Shown here: positions 1 through 8,640 of the stretch, in pieces
How positions within the stretch are numbered: position 1 is the stretch's first letter
How the letters are laid out: each line of letters starts with the position of its first letter
From: Lachnospiraceae bacterium
GTDB taxonomy: Bacteria; Bacillota; Clostridia; Lachnospirales; Lachnospiraceae
Assembly (NCBI GenBank): GCA_016291655.1
Contig: JAEEYF010000018.1
Coordinates: 1 to 64,000, forward strand
Length of the DNA stretch: 64,000 nt
Direction of reading: 5' to 3'
Translations under genes and position numbers: made by a program
The notes under the pieces: model-generated
The model's input: the letters and a program-made list of their open reading frames with translations, nothing else
Told to the model about the DNA's origin: nothing
Database searches by the model: none

Positions 1-131
1 ACTCTGTGAGGCATCATTAATGCGCCGCACTTGCTGCACTTTACAAGGTTCGGAGCAGTCATCTTCCAATTTGCTCTGCGACTGTCTCTTCTTGCCTTGG
101 AATGCTTATTCTTCGGACAAATAGCTCCCAT
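1..131 (-). CDS. rpmF: 50S ribosomal protein L32, 3' end cut by window
   Basis: The reading frame starts at ATG 131 and runs off the left edge. The visible 43 residues begin MGAICPKNKHSKARRDSRRA and continue to a CxxC pair (CSKCG) near residue 33. This is the usual L32 arrangement of a basic N-terminal tail followed by a zinc-binding segment. A strong ribosome binding site (GGAGGT) sits 6-12 bases upstream and overlaps the end of yceD. The yceD-rpmF pair is a widely conserved operon, and here only 3 bases separate the two genes. The second CxxC expected further on is outside the window. Confidence 0.93.
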   Translation of the reverse strand, partial: MGAICPKNKHSKARRDSRRANWKMTAPNLVKCSKCGALMMPHR

Positions 132-134
132 GAT

Positions 135-662
135 CTACACCTCCTTAACTTGGTTGAAAATATCCCGGATAACAGACATTCTTGGATCGAGCTCTGTGCG
201 ATCGCAACCGCATTCTCCTTCATTCAGGTTGTGGCCGCAGACTTTGCAAAGACCTTTGCATTCTTCGTCACACAGAACCTTTGTTGGGAACCCAAGCAAG
301 ATTTCTTCGTAAATCAAACGATCTACGTCCAAATCGTATCCGCTAATGTACTCTGTCTCATCTAAATTCTGCGCTCTTTCGGTTGATGAAATGTTCATGT
401 CCACTTCTTCGTCGAAATCGACGGGAATCTCGACTCTTTGAGGAACCAGGCATCGACCGCAGGGAATTTCAAGTACAAAACCGCTTTCAGCTTTAATGCT
501 CAGCTTCTTGCCTCCCAAATTCCGGATCGAAACTTCTACGTTCTTCTTTTCGAGGATCCGATATTCATTGCCGCCTTCTTTAAAAACATCAGCCCCGTAT
601 TCACAGGTGAAATGCTTCTCAATCCTCGGCAGATTCATAATCTCTGAAAGTGAAATCAACAT
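135..662 (-). CDS. yceD: YceD/DUF177 family protein (23S rRNA accumulation)
   Basis: A 175-residue protein of the DUF177/YceD family. The family is tied to 23S rRNA accumulation and ribosome assembly and is almost always encoded just before rpmF, as here. Visible signatures are CGRC near residue 80 and the C-terminal cluster CDEECKGLCKVCGHNLNEG followed by CGC, which is typical of Firmicute members. A sigma-A promoter with perfect TTGACA and TATAAT boxes lies just upstream at 698-726, so yceD-rpmF should be transcribed on its own rather than from the GGDEF/EAL gene. The ribosome binding site is weak (AGG). The molecular activity of the family is not settled. Confidence 0.88.
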   Translation of the reverse strand: MLISLSEIMNLPRIEKHFTCEYGADVFKEGGNEYRILEKKNVEVSIRNLGGKKLSIKAESGFVLEIPCGRCLVPQRVEIPVDFDEEVDMNISSTERAQNLDETEYISGYDLDVDRLIYEEILLGFPTKVLCDEECKGLCKVCGHNLNEGECGCDRTELDPRMSVIRDIFNQVKEV

Positions 663-697
663 ATTTACTACCTAAACGCATAAAATCACAGTTGTTT

Positions 698-726
698 ATT
701 ATAGTTGGCAATAATTGTTTTGTCAA
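698..726 (-). promoter_or_regulatory. sigma-A promoter of yceD-rpmF
   Basis: On the minus strand, TTGACA (726-721) and TATAAT (703-698) are separated by exactly 17 bases. Both boxes are perfect matches to the consensus. The start of yceD lies about 36 bases beyond the -10 box. Confidence 0.85.
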
Positions 727-734
727 CATCTTTT

Positions 735-3041
735 TCAAATTTTTGCTTTGATCCTGTTTTCAAAATCTTCCACCGGTAAAGGCTTGTCAAACAGATAGCC
801 CTGGAACTTTCTGCAGCCGATCTTTTTAAGGAATTCAAACTGCTCTTCTGTTTCCACTCCCTCGGTGATGACATTGGTCTTCAATTTCTCCGCCATCAGG
901 ATAACACTTTCAAGAATGTCCCGTCCTCTTTGACCGCTTTCATCTTCCAGGAAATTCATGTCGATCTTCAGTACGTCTATCTTGAAATCCTTAAGGGTGT
1001 TAAGTGATGAATAACCGCTTCCGAAGTCGTCCATTTCCACAATGAATCCTGCCTTTTGCAGTTTATCGATCAGTTTCTTGGCATATTCAAAGTTGTTCAT
1101 GATCGCCGTTTCGGTAATCTCCAGACGCAGTTTTTCGTGAGAAAGTGAGTACTTCTCGGTAAGTCCGGTAAATATATCATATACATCCATGATATACAGA
1201 TCTCTGGGCGAAATATTAACCGAAAGAGAGATATCCTTAAGTCCCTCTTTATTCTGCCAGCCTTTAAGGATAATACATGCCTGTTCCCAGATAAACTTGT
1301 CTATCTCAGCTATTCTGCCGTTTTTCTCAAATATGGGAAGAAATACCGCCGGAGACAGCATTCCTCTCTCGGAATGCATCCATCTGACAAGACACTCTCC
1401 GCCTCTGATCGTCCTGTCCCGATCCACCTGAGGCTGTATATAGACCTTGAGTTCATTATTCTCGATAGCAGATGTGAGTTCACCGTTCAGCTTCTGTTCC
1501 TCAACAACTCTGTCCTTCATGTAATTGTCATAGAACTCAATGGACTTGGTGTAATCACCTTTAATGTGTGTTATAGCCATGAGCGCCCTGTCGCACATTA
1601 CCGAAACGGGGATATCCTCTGTGATCTCATATACTCCCACATAGCACTTGAAGGAATAGTTTTTGTGAAGATTGAGATCATCCATGAGTTTCTTTGCATT
1701 TTCTACAAAAATATCCTGTTCGAAACGGTCCTTGGGTAATATCAGTGCAAAACGATCACCGCCCAGTCTCCCGTATACATCGTCCTCTCGGCAGGCTTCC
1801 CTAAGCATTTCTGCAAAATGGATCAGAAGATTGTCACCTGCATTTTCGCCGAAAAGTTCATTTACGATCTTAAAATTGGCTATATCGGAACATATCATGA
1901 CATAGCGCTTGTCAGGATTGGCCTTGATCAGCTGTTCGCATTGATCATAGAAATAATCTCTGGTGTAAAGTCCCGTAAGCGCATCATGAGTCGCACGATA
2001 AAAAGCCTCTTCCCGTCTCCTGGTATCCTCTGTAATATCAAGTATATGGAAGAAACAGCCGATGTAATCACCGTTTTTTTCTTCCATCCTGTTGAACTGA
2101 AGCTTGTAATATTTTCTTTCTCCGTCGATCACAAAACTTTTGTTCAAGGAGAACGTATCGATCTCTTCCAGTTTTCCGCCTTCGATCCACTCTTCCACCT
2201 TGCGGTCCAGTGTTTTGCGTTCCTCTTCACCTATCTCTCTAAGATCGATCCCAAAATCAAAGTATCTGTTGACATATTCGTTGATATAGATCAAAAGGTT
2301 CTCATTATCAAAAACCATCAGGCCGCTTTCCATATCATCCGCCACTTGATTCATTGTCCGCATGATCAAATGACCCGGTACGTAATTTATAGTGAAATAA
2401 CTGATACATACCCCAATAGCGGCATATGTCAGCACAGACCAGTCCACCGGCAATGAAAAGGACATATATGCAACATTCAAAAGTATGGCAACCATAAGGG
2501 TAAATACTATGCACATGTATCTGATCCTGTAAAACCTGGGAGACTTTATAGCCTTAACTATCAGGATAACGAAGGAAGCCACGATCATGGAATAGCATAT
2601 GGAAAGATGGATATAATAAGGGATCTTTTCAGCTATCTGATAGTAGTCTCCCACAAATCCCGGATCATGAAAAAGGGTCACCGTAAAATTGTGTTTGGTA
2701 AAGATATTGGTCAAAAGAGAGACAATATCCAAAACACATAAAACATCAAAAACAGTTCTTAAGATACGATATTTCTTCTTGACGTAAACGATACAGAAAT
2801 ATAAAAGAGCAAGCAAAAGAAAATCCAGCGAAATAAAATATACTTCAAAGGCTATGAGTGAACCTGTTTCCGAAAGCCCCCATCCATTTGCCAGATTGGC
2901 AAGCATAGCAACAAGACCGCCGTAAAATGCGGCGATCAGCGATCTTTTTCTTACATCCTTGTTATGCTTCACAAAATAAATGATGTAAATCGAGAATGCA
3001 GTTGAAAAAAACAACATTAAAACGCAATATGCAAGTCTCAT
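735..3041 (-). CDS. Membrane GGDEF-EAL protein (probable c-di-GMP phosphodiesterase)
   Basis: A 768-residue protein. Residues 1-225 hold seven or so hydrophobic segments, about 230-345 a PAS-like sensor ending in the typical DITED, about 345-500 a GGDEF domain and about 510-765 an EAL domain. The GGDEF signature reads RLGGDRF, so the conserved catalytic Glu is replaced by Arg and cyclase activity is doubtful. The EAL domain keeps its metal and catalytic residues (VNIS, EITET, DDFGSGYSS, KID, ITEGVET), although the name motif reads ECL. The likely role is membrane-sensed hydrolysis of c-di-GMP, with GGDEF as a regulatory GTP-binding module. The ribosome binding site AAGGAG precedes the ATG. 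A weak promoter (TTGAAA with a poor -10) may lie near 3080-3115. The signal sensed is unknown. Confidence 0.87.
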   Translation of the reverse strand: MRLAYCVLMLFFSTAFSIYIIYFVKHNKDVRKRSLIAAFYGGLVAMLANLANGWGLSETGSLIAFEVYFISLDFLLLALLYFCIVYVKKKYRILRTVFDVLCVLDIVSLLTNIFTKHNFTVTLFHDPGFVGDYYQIAEKIPYYIHLSICYSMIVASFVILIVKAIKSPRFYRIRYMCIVFTLMVAILLNVAYMSFSLPVDWSVLTYAAIGVCISYFTINYVPGHLIMRTMNQVADDMESGLMVFDNENLLIYINEYVNRYFDFGIDLREIGEEERKTLDRKVEEWIEGGKLEEIDTFSLNKSFVIDGERKYYKLQFNRMEEKNGDYIGCFFHILDITEDTRRREEAFYRATHDALTGLYTRDYFYDQCEQLIKANPDKRYVMICSDIANFKIVNELFGENAGDNLLIHFAEMLREACREDDVYGRLGGDRFALILPKDRFEQDIFVENAKKLMDDLNLHKNYSFKCYVGVYEITEDIPVSVMCDRALMAITHIKGDYTKSIEFYDNYMKDRVVEEQKLNGELTSAIENNELKVYIQPQVDRDRTIRGGECLVRWMHSERGMLSPAVFLPIFEKNGRIAEIDKFIWEQACIILKGWQNKEGLKDISLSVNISPRDLYIMDVYDIFTGLTEKYSLSHEKLRLEITETAIMNNFEYAKKLIDKLQKAGFIVEMDDFGSGYSSLNTLKDFKIDVLKIDMNFLEDESGQRGRDILESVILMAEKLKTNVITEGVETEEQFEFLKKIGCRKFQGYLFDKPLPVEDFENRIKAKI

Positions 3042-3127
3042 CGGTTCTCCTTCGGATTTGTGCGCAGATAGTTCAAATTCTTTCTAATAGATTATCACAA
3101 AGGCAAAATGTTTTCAATTATTTAAAA

Positions 3128-3159
3128 ATTAAAAAAAATGCCGTGTATTTTCACACGGC
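3128..3159 (-). terminator. Rho-independent terminator after ackA
   Basis: On the minus strand a GCCGTGT/ACACGGC stem (3140-3159) with a short A-rich loop is followed by a run of eight T. It lies just past the ackA stop codon and ends the pta-ackA unit. Confidence 0.85.
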
Positions 3160-3173
3160 TTTTGATAATCTGA

Positions 3174-4367
3174 TCAGATAAGAGCTATGGTCTCTCTTGC
3201 GATAGCAAGTTCCTCATTTGTGGGGATCACAAGCACCTTTACTTTGGAATCGGGTGTGGAGATCACCATCTCCTTGCCACGAAGCTTGTTCATTTCATCA
3301 TCAAGCTTAACTCCGAGATAGCCAAGGTAAGCACAGATCCTTGAACGTGTCTTACCGTCATTTTCTCCGAGGCCTGCTGTAAATACGATAGCGTCTACAC
3401 CGTTCATCGCAGCAACATAGCTTCCGATGTACTTTGCAACTCTGTAAACAAATGCTTCAACCGCATCCTTTGCTCTCTCATTGCCTGAATTTGCGGCAGC
3501 TTCAAGATCGCGGAAATCGCTGGACACGCCTGAAAGGCCGAAAACTCCGGATTTCTTGTTGAGGATGTTCAACACCTCGTCAACAGTCTTGTTTTCCTTG
3601 TTTGCAATATACTGAACAACAGCGGGATCAACATCACCGCTTCTTGTTCCCATGATAAGACCTTCAAGGGGAGTAAGTCCCATGGAAGTGTCAACGCACT
3701 TGCCGTTAACAACTGCCGAGAGAGATGCACCGTTACCCAGATGGCAAACGATAACCTTGGAATTCTTGGGATCGAGTCCGCCAAATTCAATCGCTCTCTT
3801 GGAAACGAAGGAATGACTTGTACCGTGGAAGCCGTACTTACGGATAGCGTACTTGTCATAGTACTCATAAGGGATCGCATAAGTATATGCCTTCTTGGGC
3901 ATGGTCTGATGGAATGCTGTATCAAATACGGCTACCTGAGGTGTGTTGGGCATAAGAGCTTCGCACGCTTCGATACCGATGAGGTTTGCGGGATTGTGAA
4001 GAGGTCCCAGATCGAAGCACTCACGGATAACTCTCTTAACATCGGGATTAACAACGATGGATTCCGAATAGTACTTTCCTCCGTGGAGTACTCTGTGTCC
4101 TACCGCATCGATCTCCTTCATGTCGGAGATAACGCCCCAGTTCTTGTCAAGCAAAGCATCGATGACAAGCTTAACAGCAGCCTTGTGGTCGGGCATAGGC
4201 TCTTTTCTTTCCTTAAAGCCCTCCTTACCTGTGGGGGTATGTGAGATCATAGATCCGTCCATACCGATCTTTTCGCAAATACCTTTTGCGAGAACGGACT
4301 CATTTTCCATATCGATGAGCTGATATTTAAGGGATGAGCTTCCGCAGTTTAAAACCAATACTTTCAT
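3174..4367 (-). CDS. ackA: Acetate kinase
   Basis: A 397-residue, full-length acetate kinase of the ASKHA fold. It interconverts acetyl phosphate plus ADP with acetate plus ATP. The N-terminal signature [15 protein letters not shown], the internal [13 protein letters not shown] and the catalytic-region YGFHGTSH and GDVDP segments are all present. It lies 50 bases downstream of pta in the same direction, which is the normal acetate-forming pair. The spacer carries a 20-bp perfect palindrome (4385-4404) and a GGAG ribosome binding site. A terminator follows at 3128-3159. Nothing appears broken. Confidence 0.98.
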   Translation of the reverse strand: MKVLVLNCGSSSLKYQLIDMENESVLAKGICEKIGMDGSMISHTPTGKEGFKERKEPMPDHKAAVKLVIDALLDKNWGVISDMKEIDAVGHRVLHGGKYYSESIVVNPDVKRVIRECFDLGPLHNPANLIGIEACEALMPNTPQVAVFDTAFHQTMPKKAYTYAIPYEYYDKYAIRKYGFHGTSHSFVSKRAIEFGGLDPKNSKVIVCHLGNGASLSAVVNGKCVDTSMGLTPLEGLIMGTRSGDVDPAVVQYIANKENKTVDEVLNILNKKSGVFGLSGVSSDFRDLEAAANSGNERAKDAVEAFVYRVAKYIGSYVAAMNGVDAIVFTAGLGENDGKTRSRICAYLGYLGVKLDDEMNKLRGKEMVISTPDSKVKVLVIPTNEELAIARETIALI

Positions 4368-4384
4368 TTTTGTCTCCTATAGAT

Positions 4385-4404
4385 CGGGCAGGGTACCCTG
4401 CCCG
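4385..4404 (-). repeat. 20-bp perfect palindrome between pta and ackA
   Basis: CGGGCAGGGTACCCTGCCCG reads the same on both strands and lies 18 bases upstream of the ackA start. It has no following T-run, so it is not a simple terminator. It could be an mRNA stabiliser or processing hairpin between the two genes, or a protein-binding dyad. The function is inferred only. Confidence 0.6.
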
Positions 4405-4417
4405 TTGATGATTTGAA

Positions 4418-5413
4418 TTACTTCTGCTGTGCCTGAACAGCTGTGATGGCAATAACGCCTACGATATCCTCGGTAAAGCATCCGCGGGAAAGATCGTTTA
4501 CGGGAGCTGCGATACCCTGAGTCATAGGACCGTATGCTTCAGCCTTTGCAAGTCTCTGAACAAGCTTGTAGCCGATGTTTCCCGCATCGAGGTCGGGGAA
4601 GATGAGGGTGTTTGCATGACCTGCAACCGCACTGCCGGGAGCCTTGGAAGCGCCTACGGAAGGAACGATAGCTGCGTCGAGCTGAAGCTCACCGTCGATC
4701 TGGAATTCGGGATAATCATTCTTTGCGATCTCTACAGCTGCCGTAACCTTGTCGATGTCGGCATGCTTTGCCGATCCCTTGGAAGAATGTGAAAGGAGTG
4801 CAACCTTTGCGGGCTTTCCTACAAGTGCTTCAAAGCTCTTTGCGGAGCTGCCGGCGATTGCTGCGAGTTCTTCGGATGTGGGGTTCTGAACAAGACCGCA
4901 GTCACCGAATACGAAGGTTCCATCTTCACCGAATTCACAGTTGGGAACAACCATGATGAAGAATGCGGAAACAAGCTTTGTTCCGGGTGCTGTCTTAAGG
5001 ATCTGCAGGCAGGGACGAAGTGTGTTTGCCGTGGAATGGCAGGCTCCGGAAACAACACCGTCAGCGTCTCCCATCTTAACCATCATTACCGCGAAGGTTG
5101 TATAGTCTGTGGTAAGAGACTCTCTTGCCTTTTCGGGTGTCATGCCCTTCTTCTCACGAAGTTCAACGAGCTTGTCAATGTAGCTCTGTAATTTATCCGT
5201 TTTATTGGGATCGATCCTCTTTGCCTTGGAAATATCGAGTCCCTGAGCCGTTTTTTCAATCTCTTCATCGGAACCGACAAGAACAATGTTTGCCGTTCCC
5301 TCCTTAAGTGTGATGGCTGCAGCTTCCATCACTCTTCTGTCTTCTGTCTCGGGAAGAACAATAGTTTTAAGGCTCTGCTTTGCTCTTGCCTTAATTCCTT
5401 CAATGAAACTCAT
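4418..5413 (-). CDS. pta: Phosphate acetyltransferase
   Basis: A 331-residue protein of the short Pta class, consisting of the catalytic domain only, without the N-terminal DRTGG/CobQ-like extension of enterobacterial Pta. It converts acetyl-CoA plus phosphate to acetyl phosphate, feeding AckA. The sequence matches the family from MSFIEGIKARA through PETEDRRVMEAA to the C-terminal GNIGYKLVQRLAKAEAYGP. The GGAG ribosome binding site is well spaced. The divergent promoter at 5494-5522 drives pta-ackA. Neighbours match the conserved clostridial block of tmcAL, pta, ackA, yceD and rpmF. Confidence 0.97.
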   Translation of the reverse strand: MSFIEGIKARAKQSLKTIVLPETEDRRVMEAAAITLKEGTANIVLVGSDEEIEKTAQGLDISKAKRIDPNKTDKLQSYIDKLVELREKKGMTPEKARESLTTDYTTFAVMMVKMGDADGVVSGACHSTANTLRPCLQILKTAPGTKLVSAFFIMVVPNCEFGEDGTFVFGDCGLVQNPTSEELAAIAGSSAKSFEALVGKPAKVALLSHSSKGSAKHADIDKVTAAVEIAKNDYPEFQIDGELQLDAAIVPSVGASKAPGSAVAGHANTLIFPDLDAGNIGYKLVQRLAKAEAYGPMTQGIAAPVNDLSRGCFTEDIVGVIAITAVQAQQK

Positions 5414-5477
5414 ATGTTTTCTCCTTTCGAATTCGGTGCAAAAAACTCATGACCCTCGCAGTATAACAAGGATAGCT

Positions 5478-5506
5478 TTGCACATTCTGATTTATTATAG
5501 TATAAT
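5478..5506 (+). promoter_or_regulatory. Candidate promoter of tmcAL
   Basis: A perfect TATAAT (5501-5506) lies 17 bases after a poor -35 box (TTGCAC, 5478-5483), about 60 bases upstream of the tmcAL start. It interleaves with the minus-strand pta promoter, so the two may compete for polymerase. Confidence 0.45.
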
Positions 5507-5522
5507 CTTTTGAGTAAAACAA
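5494..5522 (-). promoter_or_regulatory. Probable sigma-A promoter of pta-ackA
   Basis: On the minus strand, TTGTTT (5522-5517) and TATAAT (5499-5494) are separated by 17 bases. It leaves an 80-base leader before pta. It overlaps the divergent candidate promoter for tmcAL. Confidence 0.65.
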
Positions 5523-5565
5523 GAACTAAATTCAAAAGATACGCATGTCGGAGGCTTACAATTAT

Positions 5566-6786
5566 ATGAAGGTCGCATCTATAATAGCAGAATTCAATCC
5601 CTTTCATAACGGGCATATGTACCTCGTTAACGAGGTAAGGGAAAAATGCCGTGCGGACTACGTTGTGGCCTTTATGAGCGGTGATTTTGTGCAGCGTGGA
5701 GCCCCTGCGGTCTGCGATAAATTTCTTCGTGCCGAGATTGCCGTAAAATGCGGTGTCGACGCTGTATTTGAATTGCCTGTGGTTTATGCTTCTTCCGCCG
5801 CTCCGGACTTTGCCTTCGGAGGAGTCAGCCTGGTGAACGGTCTCGGCTGCTCGGATCTTCTTGCTTTCGGAAGTGAATGCGGTGATCTTGAAGCCCTGAA
5901 AAAAGCTTCGGATCTTCTTTCCGACGAAACACCCGAATTTAAAGCAGAACTGACAGCGGCTCTAAGATCCGGTCTGTCCTATCCCTCAGCCGTTTCAAAG
6001 GCAGCTTCGGCTTTTGCGCCGGAAGTTTCCGATATACTTGCGACTCCCAACAATACACTGGGCATAGAATACCTTAAGGCTCTCAAAAAAACCGGTTCCG
6101 TGGTGTCCCCTTTCACATTGAAACGGCACATTTCCTCCCATGACGGAACTCTGCCGTTAACAGACTCAAACACAGGACTTTCTTACACCGGAGCCTCTTA
6201 CATAAGAAAGCATATGCTTGCTTACGAAAAGCAAAACGAGCTTTCAAAATGCATTCCCGATGCTGCGGCTGAACTCATCAGAAAAAACCTTTCAAAACAG
6301 CTTCCCGTTTCCGAAAACGACTTCACTCTCCCTCTTTCCCTGCTCCTTTCAAGCATGTCCGAAGAGGAGATCAACGCTCTCCCGGGAAATGCGGATACAA
6401 AGGCAAAATTAAAAAAATACCGTGGGGAATTTCTTTCTTTTGAAGAACTCAAAAACCGTATAAAAGACAAAAGCATGACCGAGACCGCTGCGGGACGTCT
6501 TTTGATCCATGCTCTCCTTAAGATCAAGGACAAGGACACAGACAGGGTTACCGGTGCTTCCTATCTTCGGCTCCTTGCCATGAACCGCTCGGCTTCTCCC
6601 CTGTTAAAAAAGATCAAGGAAACGGCTGTACTTCCCCTGATCACAAAAATGGCGGATTTCGACTCGGATTCATGTCCCATGCTTAAAAAGGATATATATG
6701 CTTCGGATCTCTATTGTAAGGTGGTTAAGGAAAAATTCGGCATTTCCTTCAAAAACGACATCATCCGTTCTCCTTTCATCAACTGA
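5566..6786 (+). CDS. tmcAL: tRNA(Met) cytidine acetate ligase
   Basis: A 406-residue member of the TmcAL family (formerly called nucleotidyltransferase or DUF795). The family uses acetate and ATP to make N4-acetylcytidine at the wobble base of elongator tRNA-Met. The N-terminus MKVASIIAEFNPFHNGH carries the nucleotidyltransferase HxGH motif, and FMSGDFVQRGAPAV and SNTGLSYTGASYIRKHM are family blocks. The start at 5566 is preferred because GGAGG lies 11 bases upstream and the protein then begins as the family usually does. An ATG seven codons earlier has no ribosome binding site. It sits beside the acetate-forming pta-ackA, a common linkage. A shared terminator follows at 6804-6834. Confidence 0.92.
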   Translation: MKVASIIAEFNPFHNGHMYLVNEVREKCRADYVVAFMSGDFVQRGAPAVCDKFLRAEIAVKCGVDAVFELPVVYASSAAPDFAFGGVSLVNGLGCSDLLAFGSECGDLEALKKASDLLSDETPEFKAELTAALRSGLSYPSAVSKAASAFAPEVSDILATPNNTLGIEYLKALKKTGSVVSPFTLKRHISSHDGTLPLTDSNTGLSYTGASYIRKHMLAYEKQNELSKCIPDAAAELIRKNLSKQLPVSENDFTLPLSLLLSSMSEEEINALPGNADTKAKLKKYRGEFLSFEELKNRIKDKSMTETAAGRLLIHALLKIKDKDTDRVTGASYLRLLAMNRSASPLLKKIKETAVLPLITKMADFDSDSCPMLKKDIYASDLYCKVVKEKFGISFKNDIIRSPFIN

Positions 6787-6803
6787 CATCCGTGCAAAAA
6801 AAC

Positions 6804-6834
6804 AAGCGCTTCAAAAAACGAAGCGCTTAAATTT
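6804..6834. terminator. Bidirectional terminator between tmcAL and the coiled-coil gene
   Basis: AAGCGCTTC (6804-6812) pairs with GAAGCGCTT (6820-6828), with A-rich and T-rich flanks on the two sides. It lies between two convergent genes and can serve both strands. Confidence 0.8.
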
Positions 6835-7476
6835 TTAGTCGTTATTCCTCATGAATCCTTCGGGATTAACGTTATAATCTTCATTATCCCCGTCATCCTT
6901 TTCGATCTCATCATCCGAACCGATCTCGGGAGCAACCTCTTCGCAAAGCTCCCTTCTGTTGTCGGTAACGATCTTGAGATTACGAGTCAAAGCCTCGATG
7001 TACGCCTCGGACTTGGCTTTTACATCCTGTACGGATGCGGAAAGAACATTCTCGATCTGCATAAGCATATCTTTTGTATACTCGTAAGCGCCGTTTCTTA
7101 ACTGCTCAGCCTCATAATTTGCCGCAGCTACGGTCTCTTCCGCCTGCTGATTGGCACGTACCATGAATTCATTTGCCTGAAGATAAGCCTGACGCATGAT
7201 CTCGCTGTCATGTATCATAGCATCCGCTTTAACCGCGGAATCATCCACATACTTCTGAGCCTTGATCTCTGCCTCGCGCAAAATATCTTCTCTTCTTTCA
7301 AGGATCTTCGAACACCTTGAAACTTCGTCGGGAATCCTGAGCTTCAGTTCATCAAGTTTATCCAACAGTTCATCCTTTGAAACTATGATAAGAGAATTGG
7401 AAAACCCCTTGGGTTTGCAAGTCTCAATATATTCATATATATCATCGATTGCCTGTTCAATTCTTTTGGAACTCAT
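6835..7476 (-). CDS. Coiled-coil protein, DivIVA/AtpF-like, unknown role
   Basis: A 213-residue charged protein with a long predicted helical coiled coil across residues 60-165, rich in Ala, Glu and Gln (for example EAEIKAQKYVDDSAVKADAM). It ends in an acidic disordered tail. There is no signal peptide or membrane segment. The start at 7476 is chosen because GGAGG lies 8 bases upstream. A longer frame begins inside the upstream coaD gene. Proteins of this type, often labelled ATPase or ATP synthase subunit B-like by weak similarity, follow coaD in many Lachnospiraceae. A DivIVA-like or septum-related scaffold is possible but not shown by the sequence. Confidence 0.75.
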   Translation of the reverse strand: MSSKRIEQAIDDIYEYIETCKPKGFSNSLIIVSKDELLDKLDELKLRIPDEVSRCSKILERREDILREAEIKAQKYVDDSAVKADAMIHDSEIMRQAYLQANEFMVRANQQAEETVAAANYEAEQLRNGAYEYTKDMLMQIENVLSASVQDVKAKSEAYIEALTRNLKIVTDNRRELCEEVAPEIGSDDEIEKDDGDNEDYNVNPEGFMRNND

Positions 7477-7480
7477 AACT

Positions 7481-7972
7481 TTAATCCTCCGTACGCTTGT
7501 TATACTTTGCATAAATATCGCTCATGATGCATTTCGGAACAAAGGCCGAAATATCACCGCCGTAAGATGCTATCTCTCTTACAAGACTCGAGCTTACAAA
7601 AGAATATTCAATACTGGTTGTAAAAAATACCGTGTCAACATCGGGGCACATCTTGTGGTTTGTCTGAGCTATCTGGATCTCATACTCAAAATCCGTAACC
7701 GCTCTCAATCCTCTTACAATGAAATCCGCTTTCTCAAGCCTCGCAAAATCCACCAGAAGTCCGTCATAGGTTTCTATTCGGACATTGGGAATATCTTCGG
7801 TGACTTTTTTTAAAAGCTCCACTCTCTCGTGAGCGGAAAAAAGCGGCTTTTTGGAGCTGTTTTGAAGCACTCCTATGATCAATTCGTCGGAAAGCTTTGA
7901 AGCACGCTTGATAATGTCAAGATGACCGAGCGTGACCGGATCGAAGCTTCCGGGATATATGCCTTTTTTCAT
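7481..7972 (-). CDS. coaD: Phosphopantetheine adenylyltransferase
   Basis: A 163-residue enzyme that converts 4'-phosphopantetheine plus ATP to dephospho-CoA. The N-terminal [20 protein letters not shown] contains the TxGH nucleotide-binding motif, and [17 protein letters not shown] is the second family block. The start at 7972 gives the normal length and has an AGGA box; a longer frame would run into rsmD. It lies 16 bases after rsmD, the usual rsmD-coaD pair. Confidence 0.96.
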   Translation of the reverse strand: MKKGIYPGSFDPVTLGHLDIIKRASKLSDELIIGVLQNSSKKPLFSAHERVELLKKVTEDIPNVRIETYDGLLVDFARLEKADFIVRGLRAVTDFEYEIQIAQTNHKMCPDVDTVFFTTSIEYSFVSSSLVREIASYGGDISAFVPKCIMSDIYAKYNKRTED

Positions 7973-7988
7973 ACAATTTCCTAACTGT

Positions 7989-8546
7989 TCATTCTGCTTT
8001 TCGAATAAACACATGTTTACTGTTTTTGTAAAGTTTTTCTTTGTATATCTCAAATCCCAGCTGAGGTACATAACTCAGATCGGTGATCTTTGACGCTTCC
8101 ACAATGATCCGTGTTTCCCCGCTTACAAGAACCGAATCCTTGAGTTTTTCCAAAACCCTTTTTTCGTGTTCGTTGTTGTAAGGCGGATCCATGAATATAA
8201 AGTCATAGGCAGCTTTTTCCGCTTCCAGAACGGTAAGCGCGGCGAGAGCATCGTTGGCCATCACCCTCGCTCTGTCCAAAAGCCCCGTTGTACGCAGGTT
8301 TTCTTTCATGACCTCCAGTGAAGCCCTGCTGTTGTCAACCATGACCACCTTGCTTGCCCCTCTGCTCATCGCTTCTATTCCGATCGCTCCCGTTCCCGAG
8401 AACAGATCAATGAAGGAACTGCCTGCAATGTAAGGATTGATGACATTAAACAGCGTTTCTTTTGTATTGTCTTGTGTAGGTCTTACTTCCATGCCGGGAA
8501 CGGCTTTCAAAAGTAAATGCCTTTTTTCTCCTGCAATAACTCTCAT
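7989..8546 (-). CDS. rsmD: 16S rRNA (guanine(966)-N(2))-methyltransferase
   Basis: A 185-residue SAM-dependent methyltransferase. [13 protein letters not shown] opens as in the family, [18 protein letters not shown] is the SAM motif I, and [10 protein letters not shown] is the catalytic DPPY motif. It modifies G966 of 16S rRNA. No ribosome binding site is visible before the ATG; the upstream bases are AT-rich and the transcript could be nearly leaderless. In many relatives rsmD directly follows recG. Here a four-gene glycosylation cassette lies between them. Confidence 0.95.
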   Translation of the reverse strand: MRVIAGEKRHLLLKAVPGMEVRPTQDNTKETLFNVINPYIAGSSFIDLFSGTGAIGIEAMSRGASKVVMVDNSRASLEVMKENLRTTGLLDRARVMANDALAALTVLEAEKAAYDFIFMDPPYNNEHEKRVLEKLKDSVLVSGETRIIVEASKITDLSYVPQLGFEIYKEKLYKNSKHVFIRKAE

Positions 8547-8640
8547 TTTAGTCTATTTAACCCAATAATTCAACAATTCTTTTTATAGATTTTTTATTGA
8601 TATTTTTAGTTTCCGTACCGGCTGTTGCCCGGGGCCAAAA

